Source: Betaproteobacteria bacterium
Lineage (GTDB): Bacteria; Pseudomonadota; Gammaproteobacteria; Burkholderiales; Burkholderiaceae_A
Assembly (NCBI GenBank): GCA_016868255.1
Contig: VGHN01000001.1
Coordinates: 121,206-185,205 of the forward strand
Reading direction: 5' to 3'
Length of the DNA: 64,000 bases
In this document: positions 38,808-48,108 of the stretch, piece after piece
Numbering within the stretch: position 1 is the first letter of the stretch
Layout: every line of letters starts with the position of its first letter
Notes under the pieces: generated by a model
Told to the model about the DNA's origin: nothing
Seen by the model: the letters and a program-made list of their open reading frames with translations, nothing else
Database searches by the model: none
Program-made: the position numbers and the translations under genes

Positions 38808-40289
38808 TTAAGCCAGCCCGCCCAAGGTGATGTACTTCATCTCCAAGTACTCCTCGACCCCATGCCGCGAGCCTTCCCGGCCAAGTCCGGACTGTTTCAC
38901 GCCGCCGAATGGGGCGACCTCATTAGAAAACGCGCCGGTATTGACGCTGACCATCCCGGACTCAAGTCCGTTGGCCACACGAAATGCCCTGCCCAAGTCC
39001 CTGGTGTAGACATAAGCAGCCAGGCCAAACTCGGTGTTATTTGCTCGACGAAGTACTTCGTCCTCACTCTCAAAGCCAAAGAGTGGCGCAACCGGCCCAA
39101 ACGTCTCTTCATCCGAGAGTTGAACCCCTTCCGGGACGTGAGAGAGGACGGTCGGCTGAAAAAAGAGGCCTCCATGGGGGTGTCGCGCACCCCCCGTCAT
39201 CAACCGAGCCCCTTTAGAGAGAGCGTCCTTCACATGGGCCTCCACCTTCTCGAGCGCTGCAGCCTCAACGAGCGGCCCGATCTGGACCCCGGACTCAAGT
39301 CCTGAACCAACCTTTAAGGACTCAACCCGCCCAACCAAACGCTGGGCAAACGCGTCCATGATCGACGCCTGTACATAAATTCGATTGGGACAGACACAGG
39401 TCTGTCCAGCATTCCGAAACTTGGCGGCCATTAGGCCCTCGACGGCCTGGTCCAAATCCGCGTCGTCGAAAACAATGAATGGCGCGTTTCCGCCGAGTTC
39501 CAAGGAGAGCTTTTTAATGGTTGGGGCGGACTGGGCAAATAGAAGCCTTCCCACTTCGGTGGAGCCCGTAAATGAGAGCTTTCGAACGCGGCTATCGCCG
39601 CAGAGCGCACGGCCTATTTCAGGGGCCGATGAACCGCTTCCCGTCACCACATTAAATACGCCCGGTGGAAACCCCGCCCGGATCGCCAACTCCCCCAAGG
39701 CGAGCGCTGTCAGTGGAGTTGCCTCTGCGGGCTTGGCCACGGAAGTACAGCCGACCGCAAGCCCGGGCCCACACTTTCGCGTAATCATTGCCGCCGGGAA
39801 ATTCCAGGGCGTAATCGCCGCCGTCACACCAATGGGCTCCTTGGTCACCAAGATCTGCCGTCCTGCAACGGTTGGAGGAATAACTTCACCATAGACCCGC
39901 TTGGCCTCCTCCGCAAACCACTCAACAAAACTCGCGGCGTAGAGCACCTCGCCGCGGGCCTCGGCCAACGGTTTGCCCTGCTCCATGGTCATTAGCAAGG
40001 CCAAATCATCTGCGTTCTCAACAATCAGGCGGTGCCATGTTTTAAGGATCTCAGACCGCTCCTTGGCCAGTCGACCCTTCCAGGATGGAAGAGCGGCAGA
40101 GGCGGCCTCGATGGCCAGTCGCGTCTCTGCCTCGCCACAATCAACGACCTCAGCGATCAACTCGCCCGTGGCAGGGTTGGTCACCGAGAAACGCCGGCCA
40201 CTCCCCACCCAGGCCCCGTTAATGAGGCTCTCAGTCCGCAGTAGCGAAGGGTCTCTTAGCCCGGAAAACAAATCCTCTCGAACACCCAT
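38808..40289 (-). CDS. gabD: succinate-semialdehyde dehydrogenase-like aldehyde dehydrogenase
   Basis: NAD(P)+-dependent aldehyde dehydrogenase, 493 residues. ITPWNFPAAMITRKCGPGLA, LSFTGSTEVGRLLF, the general base in LELGGNAPFIVF and the catalytic cysteine in NAGQTCVCPNR match the GabD branch, which oxidises succinate semialdehyde to succinate. Related glutarate- or other semialdehyde dehydrogenases cannot be excluded. It lies 14 bases downstream of mmsA on the same strand. Confidence 0.85.
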   Translation of the reverse strand: MGVREDLFSGLRDPSLLRTESLINGAWVGSGRRFSVTNPATGELIAEVVDCGEAETRLAIEAASAALPSWKGRLAKERSEILKTWHRLIVENADDLALLMTMEQGKPLAEARGEVLYAASFVEWFAEEAKRVYGEVIPPTVAGRQILVTKEPIGVTAAITPWNFPAAMITRKCGPGLAVGCTSVAKPAEATPLTALALGELAIRAGFPPGVFNVVTGSGSSAPEIGRALCGDSRVRKLSFTGSTEVGRLLFAQSAPTIKKLSLELGGNAPFIVFDDADLDQAVEGLMAAKFRNAGQTCVCPNRIYVQASIMDAFAQRLVGRVESLKVGSGLESGVQIGPLVEAAALEKVEAHVKDALSKGARLMTGGARHPHGGLFFQPTVLSHVPEGVQLSDEETFGPVAPLFGFESEDEVLRRANNTEFGLAAYVYTRDLGRAFRVANGLESGMVSVNTGAFSNEVAPFGGVKQSGLGREGSRHGVEEYLEMKYITLGGLA

Positions 40290-40303
40290 ATCGACTCCTA
40301 AAA

Positions 40304-41821
40304 CTATTTCATTGTGGGCATTACAAACTCGGCCCCGGAACGAATGCCTTTGGGCCAGCGTTGGGTAATGGCCTTGTAGCGGGTGTAGAAGCGAACACCC
40401 TCGGGCCCGTGTATGTGGTGATCCCCAAACAAAGAATCCTTCCAGCCACCGAAGGAGTGGAACGCCATGGGGACAGGAATGGGAATGTTCACTCCAATCA
40501 TTCCCACCTTGACACGATGGCTGAACTCTCGGGCCGAGTCACCATCGCGGGTAAAGATGGAGACACCATTGCCATATTGGTGGTCATTGATCAATGCCAG
40601 CGCCTCTTCAAAATCTTTCACCCGCACCACGCTCAACACCGGACCAAAAATCTCTTCCTTGTAGATCGTCATTGCCGGCTTGACCTGGTCCAGCAGGCAA
40701 GGCCCCATGAAGAAGCCCTCCTCGGCACCGGAGGGCTTAAAGCCACGCCCATCCACCACCAGCTTTGCGCCCTCCTTCTCCCCGAGCGCAACAAAGCCCA
40801 GCACCTTTTCAAGGTGGGCTTTGGTGACAAGCGGGCCCATCTCCGAGCCAGCCACCGCTCCCGGCAGCACCTTAATGGCCTTGGACTTCTCGGCGAGTTT
40901 GGTTACCAACGCGTCTCCCACCGAACCCACTGCAAGGGCAACAGAGATCGCCATGCACCGCTCCCCAGCCGAGCCGTAGGCCGCACCAATGAGTGCATCA
41001 ACCGCCTGGTCCAAGTCCGCGTCAGGCATCACAACCAAATGGTTTTTGGCACCACCCAGGGCCTGAACACGCTTGCCCTGTGAAGACGCCCGCGCATGAA
41101 CAAGTTTCGCAATGGGCGTGGACCCCACGAAACTGATGGCCGTGGTCTTGGGGTGGTCGATGAGTGCCTCCACGGTGGCCGCGCCCCCCTGAATCACGTT
41201 AAATGCGCCATCTGGTAAGCCCGCCGCCTTCAAGCCCTCTGCAAGAAAAAGAGTCGCCGAAGGATCCCGATCAGAAGGTTTCATCACAAACGTATTTCCG
41301 GTGGCCAAAGCCACGGGAAACATCCACATGGGAACCATCACGGGAAAATTGAACGGACTGATTCCAACGCAGACGCCGAGAGGCTGCCTCAGGCTCCAGG
41401 CGTCAATGCCTGAGCCCACCTGATCCGTATACTCGCCCTTAAGCAGCTGTGGAATGCCACAAGCAAACTCCACAACCTCCAGGCCCCGTTGGATTTCACC
41501 ACGCGCATCATCAAGCGTCTTGCCGTGTTCGGATGTAATGAGTTTTGCAAGCCCCTCCCGGTTCTGCTCTACCCAAGACTTAAACGCAAACATAACTTTC
41601 GCGCGGCGAACGGGCGGAGTGTTTGCCCACTCAGGAAATGCCTTTGCCGCAGCATCCATGGCCAAAGACACCGTCTGGGGCCCCGCCAATCTCACTCTCT
41701 TGGTCTCTCGCCCGAGAGCCGGATCAAAAATGATGCCCTCCTCTTCCTTGTCATCGAGCACAAGCCGACCGGAAATCCAATGGCCCACTGTCTTGAGTCC
41801 CACCGTTTCAGGTGCATTCAT
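40304..41821 (-). CDS. mmsA: CoA-acylating methylmalonate-semialdehyde dehydrogenase
   Basis: Converts methylmalonate semialdehyde to propionyl-CoA (valine and myo-inositol catabolism). About 505 residues. [38 protein letters not shown] and the cysteine motif [13 protein letters not shown] are typical of MmsA; the usual general-base Glu is Asn in [11 protein letters not shown], as expected for CoA-acylating members. ATG 41821 overlaps the stop of the TauE-like gene (ATGA); the ORF-track extension is an artefact. Confidence 0.88.
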   Translation of the reverse strand: MNAPETVGLKTVGHWISGRLVLDDKEEEGIIFDPALGRETKRVRLAGPQTVSLAMDAAAKAFPEWANTPPVRRAKVMFAFKSWVEQNREGLAKLITSEHGKTLDDARGEIQRGLEVVEFACGIPQLLKGEYTDQVGSGIDAWSLRQPLGVCVGISPFNFPVMVPMWMFPVALATGNTFVMKPSDRDPSATLFLAEGLKAAGLPDGAFNVIQGGAATVEALIDHPKTTAISFVGSTPIAKLVHARASSQGKRVQALGGAKNHLVVMPDADLDQAVDALIGAAYGSAGERCMAISVALAVGSVGDALVTKLAEKSKAIKVLPGAVAGSEMGPLVTKAHLEKVLGFVALGEKEGAKLVVDGRGFKPSGAEEGFFMGPCLLDQVKPAMTIYKEEIFGPVLSVVRVKDFEEALALINDHQYGNGVSIFTRDGDSAREFSHRVKVGMIGVNIPIPVPMAFHSFGGWKDSLFGDHHIHGPEGVRFYTRYKAITQRWPKGIRSGAEFVMPTMK

Positions 41822-42603
41822 AGAAACATCTCCCACGTTGTCCAGGCCATTCGGAGAATGAGCACTGCCAAAAGAAATAGAAAAAACTGCCGAACAAAAG
41901 CGCTTCCCTTTCGAATCGCCAGCATCGTCCCCAGCGTGGCACCAGCCACATTCGATACGGCCATGACCACCGCCAAGAGCCACAGAATCTCGCCGCTGGG
42001 AATGAAATACAGCAAAGCGCCAATGTTGGTCGTGGCATTGACCAACTTGGCGTGGGCCGAGGCATGAAGAAAATCAAAACCAAAGGCCCGTACAAAAACA
42101 AAGATCAGAAAGGCGCCGGTGCCAGGACCAAAAAATCCATCATAAAACCCTATCCCCGCACCGAGTAGCAAGGCCGCACCAAAAGCCCCCTTGTTTGAAA
42201 GGGTTGGCGCATGCTCCTTGCCCAAGCCGCGGTCGCGCAGCGTCGCGTAAGCCACAAGCAACAAAAGAACCAGCACCAGCGGTTGCGCGGCTTCGCGAGA
42301 CAGTAAAGAAACAGCAGAGGCACCAAGCCAAGAAAAAACCCCAGCCGCAACAACCGCGGGAAGCCCGACCCGCCAATCAATCCTGACGTGTCTGGTGTAG
42401 CGCCATGCCGCCCAGGCCGTGCCAGCAATGGACGAAAACTTATTGGTGCCGAAGAGGCTGGCCGTCGATGCCTGAGGGAGGCTTCCGAACAAGGCGGGCA
42501 CCTGAAGCAACCCCCCACCACCGGCCACCGAATCAACAAAACCCGCCGCCATTGCGGCAAAGGCCAAAAAGACCAACAACTCCCAAGCAATGTCCAAGCG
42601 CAT
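41818..42603 (-). CDS. TauE/SafE (TSUP) family membrane exporter
   Basis: 261 residues, about 7-8 hydrophobic helices. The family motif [18 protein letters not shown] is near the N-terminus and its repeat [17 protein letters not shown] is in the second half. TSUP proteins export sulfite, sulfoacetate or other organic anions; the substrate is unknown. It is divergent from pdxA with a gap of 38 bases and leads into mmsA-gabD with an overlapping stop/start, suggesting an operon. Confidence 0.85.
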   Translation of the reverse strand: MRLDIAWELLVFLAFAAMAAGFVDSVAGGGGLLQVPALFGSLPQASTASLFGTNKFSSIAGTAWAAWRYTRHVRIDWRVGLPAVVAAGVFSWLGASAVSLLSREAAQPLVLVLLLLVAYATLRDRGLGKEHAPTLSNKGAFGAALLLGAGIGFYDGFFGPGTGAFLIFVFVRAFGFDFLHASAHAKLVNATTNIGALLYFIPSGEILWLLAVVMAVSNVAGATLGTMLAIRKGSAFVRQFFLFLLAVLILRMAWTTWEMFL

Positions 42604-42641
42604 TTTCCAATCAGAAAGGAATCGCGCATCATCCTCTAATC

Positions 42642-43628
42642 ATGGGCAAAGAAGAAACGAACCCGCACCTCGCGATCACCATGGGAGACCCGGCGGGCAT
42701 CGGCCCCGAGATTTGCTTAAAAGCACTATCCGCCCGCTCTCGGAAGAGCAGTGTGGTGTGCAAAATCTATGGCGACGCGCGCCACCTGAAGGCCGTCGCA
42801 TCGCAATTGGGTGTCTCGCTGCATCCCGACTCAATCATCGACACAGGACATTTCGGCCCCTACCCTGCACAACGCGACAGCAGCGAAGGAGGCTTGGCTT
42901 CCGCGGCCGCCATTGAAGCGGCTGTCTCCTACTGCAAAACAGGATTAAAAAAGGGGATCGTTACCGCGCCGATCTCCAAACGAAGCTTCAAAATGGCCGG
43001 ATTGCCTTGGCCCGGTCACACCGAGTTCCTGGCCCATCTGAGCAATCCGAATCAACCACCGCAAGTGCGCATGGCCCTCATCAATAAAGAGCTGCGCGTG
43101 CTTCTACACAGCATTCACCTTCCACTGAAGGAAGCCATTCAAACGCTCACCGTTCCCGGCCTTCTTGAAACTTTTAGAATCGCTCAAGACGCTGCTGCGC
43201 TCTTTTGCGTTCAAAACCCGAGAATTGCACTGGCATCGCTAAATCCCCACGCATCAGAAGCGGGGCAGTTTGGCTCTGAGGAGCGGGAGATCCTCTCGCC
43301 TGCAATCGAGGCGGCTGCCGCAGCGGGCATTTCAATACTCGGACCCATCTCCGCAGATACGGTATTCATGCGGGCCCGCACCGGCCACGAACCCGATTTC
43401 GACCTGGTCATTGCCCTCTACCACGACCAAGGCCTCATCCCCGTCAAACTCAACGGTCTCGACGAGGGCGTCAACATTACTGTTGGATTGCCATTCGTTA
43501 GAACCAGTGTGGACCACGGCACCGCATTCGACATTGTTGGACAAAACCTTGCCAACCCTTCCTCGTTAATCTGCGCGATTGACCACGCATGCAAACTACT
43601 CTCTACTCCGAACCGATTGCCATACTGA
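42642..43628 (+). CDS. pdxA: 4-hydroxythreonine-4-phosphate dehydrogenase
   Basis: NAD-dependent step of de novo pyridoxal phosphate synthesis. About 328 residues. AITMGDPAGIGPEICLKAL, the metal histidines in WPGHTEFLA and LYHDQGLIPVK, and ASLNPHASEAGQFG are all present. ATG 42642 is the natural start; the ORF-track start at 42405 lies inside the divergent TauE-like gene. Its end overlaps the asparaginase-like gene by 40 bases. Confidence 0.94.
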   Translation: MGKEETNPHLAITMGDPAGIGPEICLKALSARSRKSSVVCKIYGDARHLKAVASQLGVSLHPDSIIDTGHFGPYPAQRDSSEGGLASAAAIEAAVSYCKTGLKKGIVTAPISKRSFKMAGLPWPGHTEFLAHLSNPNQPPQVRMALINKELRVLLHSIHLPLKEAIQTLTVPGLLETFRIAQDAAALFCVQNPRIALASLNPHASEAGQFGSEEREILSPAIEAAAAAGISILGPISADTVFMRARTGHEPDFDLVIALYHDQGLIPVKLNGLDEGVNITVGLPFVRTSVDHGTAFDIVGQNLANPSSLICAIDHACKLLSTPNRLPY

Positions 43629-44116
43629 GTGCCGGCGGCACATTTGAGAAAATCTACGACCCGATTGAGGGGCAGCTTCGGCTTCCGAACCACAGCCGAC
43701 TGAGCCAATGGACCGAACAAGCACGTCTTCATTGCGTCTATCGAATTGAGGAGGTCTTGCTAAAAGACTCCCTCGACATGGTCGACGCAGACCGTCACCT
43801 TCTCTCGCAGAGGGTTGCCCAAGCGAGAGAGGCCCGCATCGTTATCATTCACGGAACCGACACCATGACGAACACTGCCCAAGTGCTTGCCAAGCATCTT
43901 CGGCCAGAGCAAGTCGTTGTGTTGACAGGCGCAATGGTGCCCGCCTCGCTCGAAGATTCTGATGCCCTGATCAATCTAGGCAGCGCAGTCGCTGCGGTAC
44001 AGCTCCTGACCCCAGGCGTTTGGGTATCTATTCAAGGCCAGATCTTCAGCGCCTTGCATGTTCAGAAGAACCGCGCACTGGCTCTTTTCGAGCCTACTTC
44101 CCAATGCAGAAGCTAG
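43589..44116 (+). CDS. asparaginase N-terminal-domain-only protein
   Basis: A 175-residue protein with the first half of an L-asparaginase: the first threonine motif SAGGTFEKIYD and the second HGTDTMTNTAQVL. The C-terminal domain of the usual ~330-residue enzyme, which completes the active site across the dimer, is absent. Short single-domain forms exist in other betaproteobacteria, so this is likely a real family and not a fragment; activity is unknown. It overlaps pdxA by 40 bases and the convergent mnmE by 23 bases. Confidence 0.8.
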   Translation: MQTTLYSEPIAILSAGGTFEKIYDPIEGQLRLPNHSRLSQWTEQARLHCVYRIEEVLLKDSLDMVDADRHLLSQRVAQAREARIVIIHGTDTMTNTAQVLAKHLRPEQVVVLTGAMVPASLEDSDALINLGSAVAAVQLLTPGVWVSIQGQIFSALHVQKNRALALFEPTSQCRS

Positions 44117-45476
44117 AGAAGATCACCCCCAACAAGTCATCAGAATGAAATTCGCCCGTAATCTCACCCAACTTCTCTTGGGCAAGGCGCAGCTGATCAG
44201 CGGCCAATTCCCCTGAGGCACCAACCAGAGGCACCGCCGACTCCACCAGTCTGAGCACCTCAACGAGCACCACCAGATGACGTTGCCGTGCAGAAAACAC
44301 ACTCCCCTCGGATGGGGCGCCTGCGAGGAACGACCCGAGTGCCTCGATAAAATCGGCCAGTCCACGTCGATCAACAGCGGACAGATAAAAATTTCTCAAC
44401 GCCCTGCCATTGTGCAGACTCTCCAACGGCAGGTCCTCGCGCGGGGCCGAGCCCAAGGCATCGAGCTTATTCCACACCACCCAGATCTCCACATCCTTCG
44501 GCAGCGCCGCGAGGGCTGAGCGCTCAAACTCCGAAGCGTCTCGTGAGGTCAAATCCCGCACCCAGATCACCAGGTCGGCCGCACCCATGGCCTCCTGACT
44601 TCGGCCCACCCCGATCTGCTCAATGGGCTCATCAGTGCACCGAAGGCCCGCCGTATCAAGCACCTTCAGGCTGTGGCCTGCCACCCGAATTTCGTTGGCA
44701 AGCCGGTCTCGCGTTGTTCCCGCCAACTCGCTGACGATCGCCAAATCCTCATCGGCCAGCGCGTTAAAGAGAGATGACTTGCCCACATTGGGCTTGCCAA
44801 CCAACACCGCCTGTCGGCCCCGAAGCGCCTCGACACCTCGTTGCGCCGAAGCGAGACACTCTTTCAACTGCTCATCAATCGCCCGTAGCCTAACCAACAA
44901 GTCTTGATCTTGAAGGTGCTCAACCCCTTCCTCATCGGGGAAGTCCAGACAAGCCTCCAGCCGAGCGCGCGCCTCGGTGATGAGACGTTGAATTTCGTTA
45001 ATGCGGTTAGAAAACCGACCCGTCATTGACTGCGCCGCAGCCCGAACAGCCCCGCGGCTACCCGCCGCAATCAAGTCTGCAATGGCCTCGGCGGCCGTTA
45101 AATCAAGTTTCCCATTTAAGAAAGCCCTCTCTGAGAACTCCCCGGGCCGGGCCAATCGCAAGGGCGTCTCATCACTGGCGCACAAGAGACACTCCTCAAG
45201 CAACCACGACATCGCGACTGGGCTGCCGTGCCCCTGGAACTCCAGAACGTCTTCCCCGGTGAAGGACGCCGGCCCCTTGAAAAGCATGACAAGGCCCTGG
45301 TCGATGACCTCGCCGTTGCTAGCCCGAAACGATCGCAGGGTCGGTGCGCGAGGCTGGAGATCCCCGCCACAGATACGCCGCGCCAGCACCTCGCAGATTG
45401 GGCCTGACACCCGAACAACACCCACCGAAGATTGCGACTGGGGGGTCGCCATAGCGACAATGGACTCCCCAGTCAT
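44094..45476 (-). CDS. mnmE: tRNA modification GTPase MnmE (TrmE)
   Basis: Partner of MnmG in wobble-uridine modification. 460 residues: N-terminal tetrahydrofolate-binding domain, a helical domain, an inserted G domain with LVGKPNVGKSSLFNAL, DTAGLR and WNKLDALG, and the C-terminal CxGK motif FCIGK that carries the essential cysteine. It lies 12 bases downstream of yidC. Confidence 0.96.
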   Translation of the reverse strand: MTGESIVAMATPQSQSSVGVVRVSGPICEVLARRICGGDLQPRAPTLRSFRASNGEVIDQGLVMLFKGPASFTGEDVLEFQGHGSPVAMSWLLEECLLCASDETPLRLARPGEFSERAFLNGKLDLTAAEAIADLIAAGSRGAVRAAAQSMTGRFSNRINEIQRLITEARARLEACLDFPDEEGVEHLQDQDLLVRLRAIDEQLKECLASAQRGVEALRGRQAVLVGKPNVGKSSLFNALADEDLAIVSELAGTTRDRLANEIRVAGHSLKVLDTAGLRCTDEPIEQIGVGRSQEAMGAADLVIWVRDLTSRDASEFERSALAALPKDVEIWVVWNKLDALGSAPREDLPLESLHNGRALRNFYLSAVDRRGLADFIEALGSFLAGAPSEGSVFSARQRHLVVLVEVLRLVESAVPLVGASGELAADQLRLAQEKLGEITGEFHSDDLLGVIFSSFCIGK

Positions 45477-45488
45477 GTCTTCAGCGAA

Positions 45489-47234
45489 TCAAATGGCCAC
45501 GTTCATGCGCTTCATGATCACCCACTGCTGCGCGATGGACACCACGTTATTGATGAGCCAGTAGAGCACCAGCCCCGCGGGAAAGAAGAAAAAGAAGACC
45601 GAAAACACCAAGGGCATGAACATCATCACCTTGGCCTGAAGCGGGTCGGGAGGCGCCGGGTTCAGTTTGGTCTGAACAAACATCGTGATGGCCATCACGA
45701 TCGGCAATATGTAGAACGGGTCGGGAGAGGAGAGGTCGGCGATCCAGAGAATCCAAGGCGCGTTTCGCATTTCAACACTAGCGAGCAAGACCCAATACAA
45801 CGCGAGAAAAACAGGAATCTGCACCAGCACAGGCAGACAGCCTCCCAGGGGATTGATCTTCTCTGTCTTATAGAGCTCCATCATTGCTTGATTGAGCTTG
45901 GCCTTGTCATGGGGATAGCGCTCTCGCAAGGCCATCAACCTTGGGGTCACCGCCTTCATTTTGGCCATAGAGCGATAACTGGCCGCAGACAAAGGATAGA
46001 AAAGCAACTTAATCAATATGGTGAGCAAGACAATCGCCCACCCCCAGTTCTGAACCAACCTATGCAACTGCTCAAGAAGCCAATAAATTGGCTTAGAGAG
46101 AAAAGTGAGAAATCCATAGTCCACCACCAGATCGAGCCCAGGTGCCAAGACCTCAAGGGTTCTTTGGGTCTGGGGGCCGACATACAGCAGCGCCTCGTGG
46201 GTCTGCTGCGCCCCGGGAGCAATCGGACTAAATGATTGAATAAGGCCAGCGGTATAGAGGTTCTCTCCCACTTTCCTTGTGTAGAACTCTCTGGGCGCCT
46301 CGTTCTTGAGCACCCAACTCGAGACGAAATAATGTTGAACGATGCTCAACCAGCCATCATTGGCCTGGCGAACATAGTCTTGCCGACCCTTCTCGATATC
46401 CGAGAAAGAGATTTTCTGGAACTTGGCCTGCTCCGTATAAATGGCCGGACCAGTGAAGGTCTGATAAAACTGGCTCTCACCTGGAGCAGCGTTTCCGGTT
46501 CTTAGGAACTGCAGATAAACATTGGGCGCGACAGCATCGGCGCCCGTATTCAGAACCGTATGCTGAACCTTTACTGTGTGGCCGGTGGGTTCAATCGAAA
46601 AAGTTTTAATCAGTTTGACCCCACCAGACTCCGATGCCAACACAATGGTTCGGCCCGGATCCTGTCCCGCCTTGAGTGGTTGAACAACGAAAGGCACGGT
46701 GTGATTCGGGAGAACCTTTGAAAGCCCCGCGGGAGCAACCAACCCTGACTGCGCCTCGAATCGGCGATCTAACTGAGTATCGAAAAGCCTGACCAACCCA
46801 CCCTCATAATTGTCCGAGGCCTGATCCAAAAGCTTGGCGCCAACCAAAATACCCCCAAGACTGTCCACAGTGAGTTCAAGGGAGTTGTTCTTCAGAACAA
46901 AACGTTGGCCCGTGGGCATTGCGGCAGTCACCGAGGTGGGTGGGCTTACAGGACCTGATGCGGCATTTAAATTGGTTGTGGCCTGAGGAAGAACCGCTCC
47001 ACCGCCAGGACTGGATGTCGGTACGTTCGATACTGTTGGTCCACTGTTTAGACCAGGCGCCGTCGGGTTGGCCCCCGCCGAAGGGGTGCCCTGCTGAGGC
47101 TGCTGTGGCTGCTGCACCTGTTGGGCTTGCTGAGTTTGTTGAACCGGCGGGAGAGACTGGCGCATCCAGGCGTCCCAAAGGAGAAAGAGGGAGCCGATAA
47201 AAATCATCAACAAAATAACGCGACGGGTTTCCAT
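45489..47234 (-). CDS. yidC: membrane protein insertase YidC
   Basis: Inserts and folds inner-membrane proteins alone or with Sec. 581 residues: an N-terminal helix (VILLMIFIGSLFLLWDAW), a Gln/Pro-rich linker (QQTQQAQQVQQPQQPQQG), a large periplasmic beta domain, and the conserved five-helix core with YPLSAASYRSMAKMKAVTPR and NPLGGCLPVLVQIPVFLALY. It lies 4 bases downstream of yidD. Confidence 0.96.
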   Translation of the reverse strand: METRRVILLMIFIGSLFLLWDAWMRQSLPPVQQTQQAQQVQQPQQPQQGTPSAGANPTAPGLNSGPTVSNVPTSSPGGGAVLPQATTNLNAASGPVSPPTSVTAAMPTGQRFVLKNNSLELTVDSLGGILVGAKLLDQASDNYEGGLVRLFDTQLDRRFEAQSGLVAPAGLSKVLPNHTVPFVVQPLKAGQDPGRTIVLASESGGVKLIKTFSIEPTGHTVKVQHTVLNTGADAVAPNVYLQFLRTGNAAPGESQFYQTFTGPAIYTEQAKFQKISFSDIEKGRQDYVRQANDGWLSIVQHYFVSSWVLKNEAPREFYTRKVGENLYTAGLIQSFSPIAPGAQQTHEALLYVGPQTQRTLEVLAPGLDLVVDYGFLTFLSKPIYWLLEQLHRLVQNWGWAIVLLTILIKLLFYPLSAASYRSMAKMKAVTPRLMALRERYPHDKAKLNQAMMELYKTEKINPLGGCLPVLVQIPVFLALYWVLLASVEMRNAPWILWIADLSSPDPFYILPIVMAITMFVQTKLNPAPPDPLQAKVMMFMPLVFSVFFFFFPAGLVLYWLINNVVSIAQQWVIMKRMNVAI

Positions 47235-47238
47235 AGAT

Positions 47239-47487
47239 CTAATGCGCCTTGCTCGATTCGGTGGATTCGGTAGAGATAGGGACGGGGTCCAAACCAGACC
47301 GGCCCCATGGATGACAACGACAGAGCCGTTGAACGGTCAAGCGCCCCCCCGAAAAGAGCCCATGCAACTCAATGGCCTCGAGGGCGAAATCTGAACAACT
47401 CGGAAAAAAACGACAACGGGGGCCCAAATAGGGGCGAAGGACCAATTGGTAAGTCCGAATCAACAAGCGAGCAAGTGCAGAAAACAT
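47239..47487 (-). CDS. yidD: membrane protein insertion efficiency factor YidD
   Basis: About 82 residues with the DUF37 pattern: LIRTYQLVLRPYLGPRCRFFPSCSDFALEAIELHG and LCRCHPWGRSGLDPVP (quoted in two parts of the family signature). It is thought to assist YidC-dependent insertion. ATG 47487 falls 4 bases after the rnpA stop; the ORF-track TTG start at 47502 would overlap rnpA. Confidence 0.92.
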   Translation of the reverse strand: MFSALARLLIRTYQLVLRPYLGPRCRFFPSCSDFALEAIELHGLFSGGRLTVQRLCRCHPWGRSGLDPVPISTESTESSKAH

Positions 47488-47491
47488 TGGC

Positions 47492-47845
47492 TCATTCCCC
47501 AAATAAAACCGCCCGCAGGTGATCTCGGCAAGACTGTCGGTGCACCGCCCCCTGCCAAGGACATACTGAACGAACCCTCAAGAGCCAGTTTCCCCCCTGA
47601 TAACTGGTAGGCAAAGACCGGATCCAACCCCGTGTCCAACGCCGAATCTGATTGCGCTGCGAAGCCGACCGCACCAGCCTCTTGGGCAGGATAAACCCCA
47701 GGCCAATGCGTTCTCCCTGTTCCGCGCATTCGGTAAGCGCAGCCCCGTGCAATGCAAAGGGGCCCCCCGATCGAACGGGTCGGCTCTGCACCAAACGTGC
47801 GAAGTCCTCTGGGTCGGCCAGGGCGACGATGACCGCTCTTGCCAA
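47492..47845 (-). CDS. rnpA: ribonuclease P protein component
   Basis: Protein subunit of RNase P. About 117 residues. The RNA-binding signature is seen in KRLVRSASQRNQIRRWTRGW, a looser version of the usual KRNxIKRxxRE motif, preceded by GERIGLGFILP. The best in-frame start is TTG 47845; no ATG is available before the domain. Position between rpmH and yidD supports the call. Confidence 0.88.
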   Translation of the reverse strand: MARAVIVALADPEDFARLVQSRPVRSGGPFALHGAALTECAEQGERIGLGFILPKRLVRSASQRNQIRRWTRGWIRSLPTSYQGGNWLLRVRSVCPWQGAVHRQSCRDHLRAVLFGE

Positions 47846-47856
47846 TGCCGCCGTCT

Positions 47857-47991
47857 TTAGACAGCCAGGCGATGACGGCCTTTGGCCCGACGGGCCCGAA
47901 TCACTGCGCGTCCTCCGCGGGTTCGCATGCGGACCAAAAATCCGTGGGTTCGTTTACGACGAACAACCGAAGGCTGATAAGTGCGCTTCAT
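47857..47991 (-). CDS. rpmH: 50S ribosomal protein L34
   Basis: Too short for the ORF track. Reading down from ATG 47991 gives a 44-residue protein that begins [20 protein letters not shown] and ends GRHRLAV, with the full L34 pattern of arginines and lysines. It opens the rpmH-rnpA-yidD-yidC-mnmE series on the left side of dnaA. Confidence 0.97.
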   Translation of the reverse strand: MKRTYQPSVVRRKRTHGFLVRMRTRGGRAVIRARRAKGRHRLAV

Positions 47992-48108
47992 TTGAAAACC
48001 TTTATAGACAAAGCTGAACCCGCTAGTTTACTCAAAACGAGGGGTTTTGCCCAAGGAAGTGCACCCCAGGGCCTGTGGATAACTCTTCGGCTGGGGTAGA
48101 ATTGCAAC
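47992..48108. promoter_or_regulatory. rpmH-dnaA divergent intergenic region
   Basis: 117 bases with divergent genes at both ends. It holds one perfect DnaA box (48074-48082). Upstream of dnaA a TAGAAT (48097-48102) could be a -10, which would place transcription at or very near the dnaA ATG; no good -35 or Shine-Dalgarno is seen. Upstream of rpmH, TATAAA (minus strand, 48001-48006) could be a -10, also without a clear -35. Confidence 0.5.
48074..48082 (-). promoter_or_regulatory. DnaA box upstream of dnaA
   Basis: TGTGGATAA on the plus strand, the exact complement of TTATCCACA. At 26 bases from the dnaA start it overlaps the expected promoter region, consistent with autoregulation of dnaA. 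Confidence 0.85.

Noticed and set aside
38667-39305. 212-codon plus-strand ORF starting MFHVKH within parS
   Set aside because: Its start is simply the translated parS palindrome, and it continues antisense to gabD.
40361-41083. 240-codon ORF on the plus strand
   Set aside because: Antisense to mmsA, with no recognisable domain.
42405-42641. N-terminal extension of pdxA
   Set aside because: Lies inside the divergent TauE-like gene and is proline/arginine-rich without homology; ATG 42642 fits the family.
47992-48108. rpmH-dnaA gap as the main oriC
   Set aside because: Only one DnaA box and no A+T-rich stretch or trio; the dnaA-dnaN gap is a better candidate, though both could form a bipartite origin.
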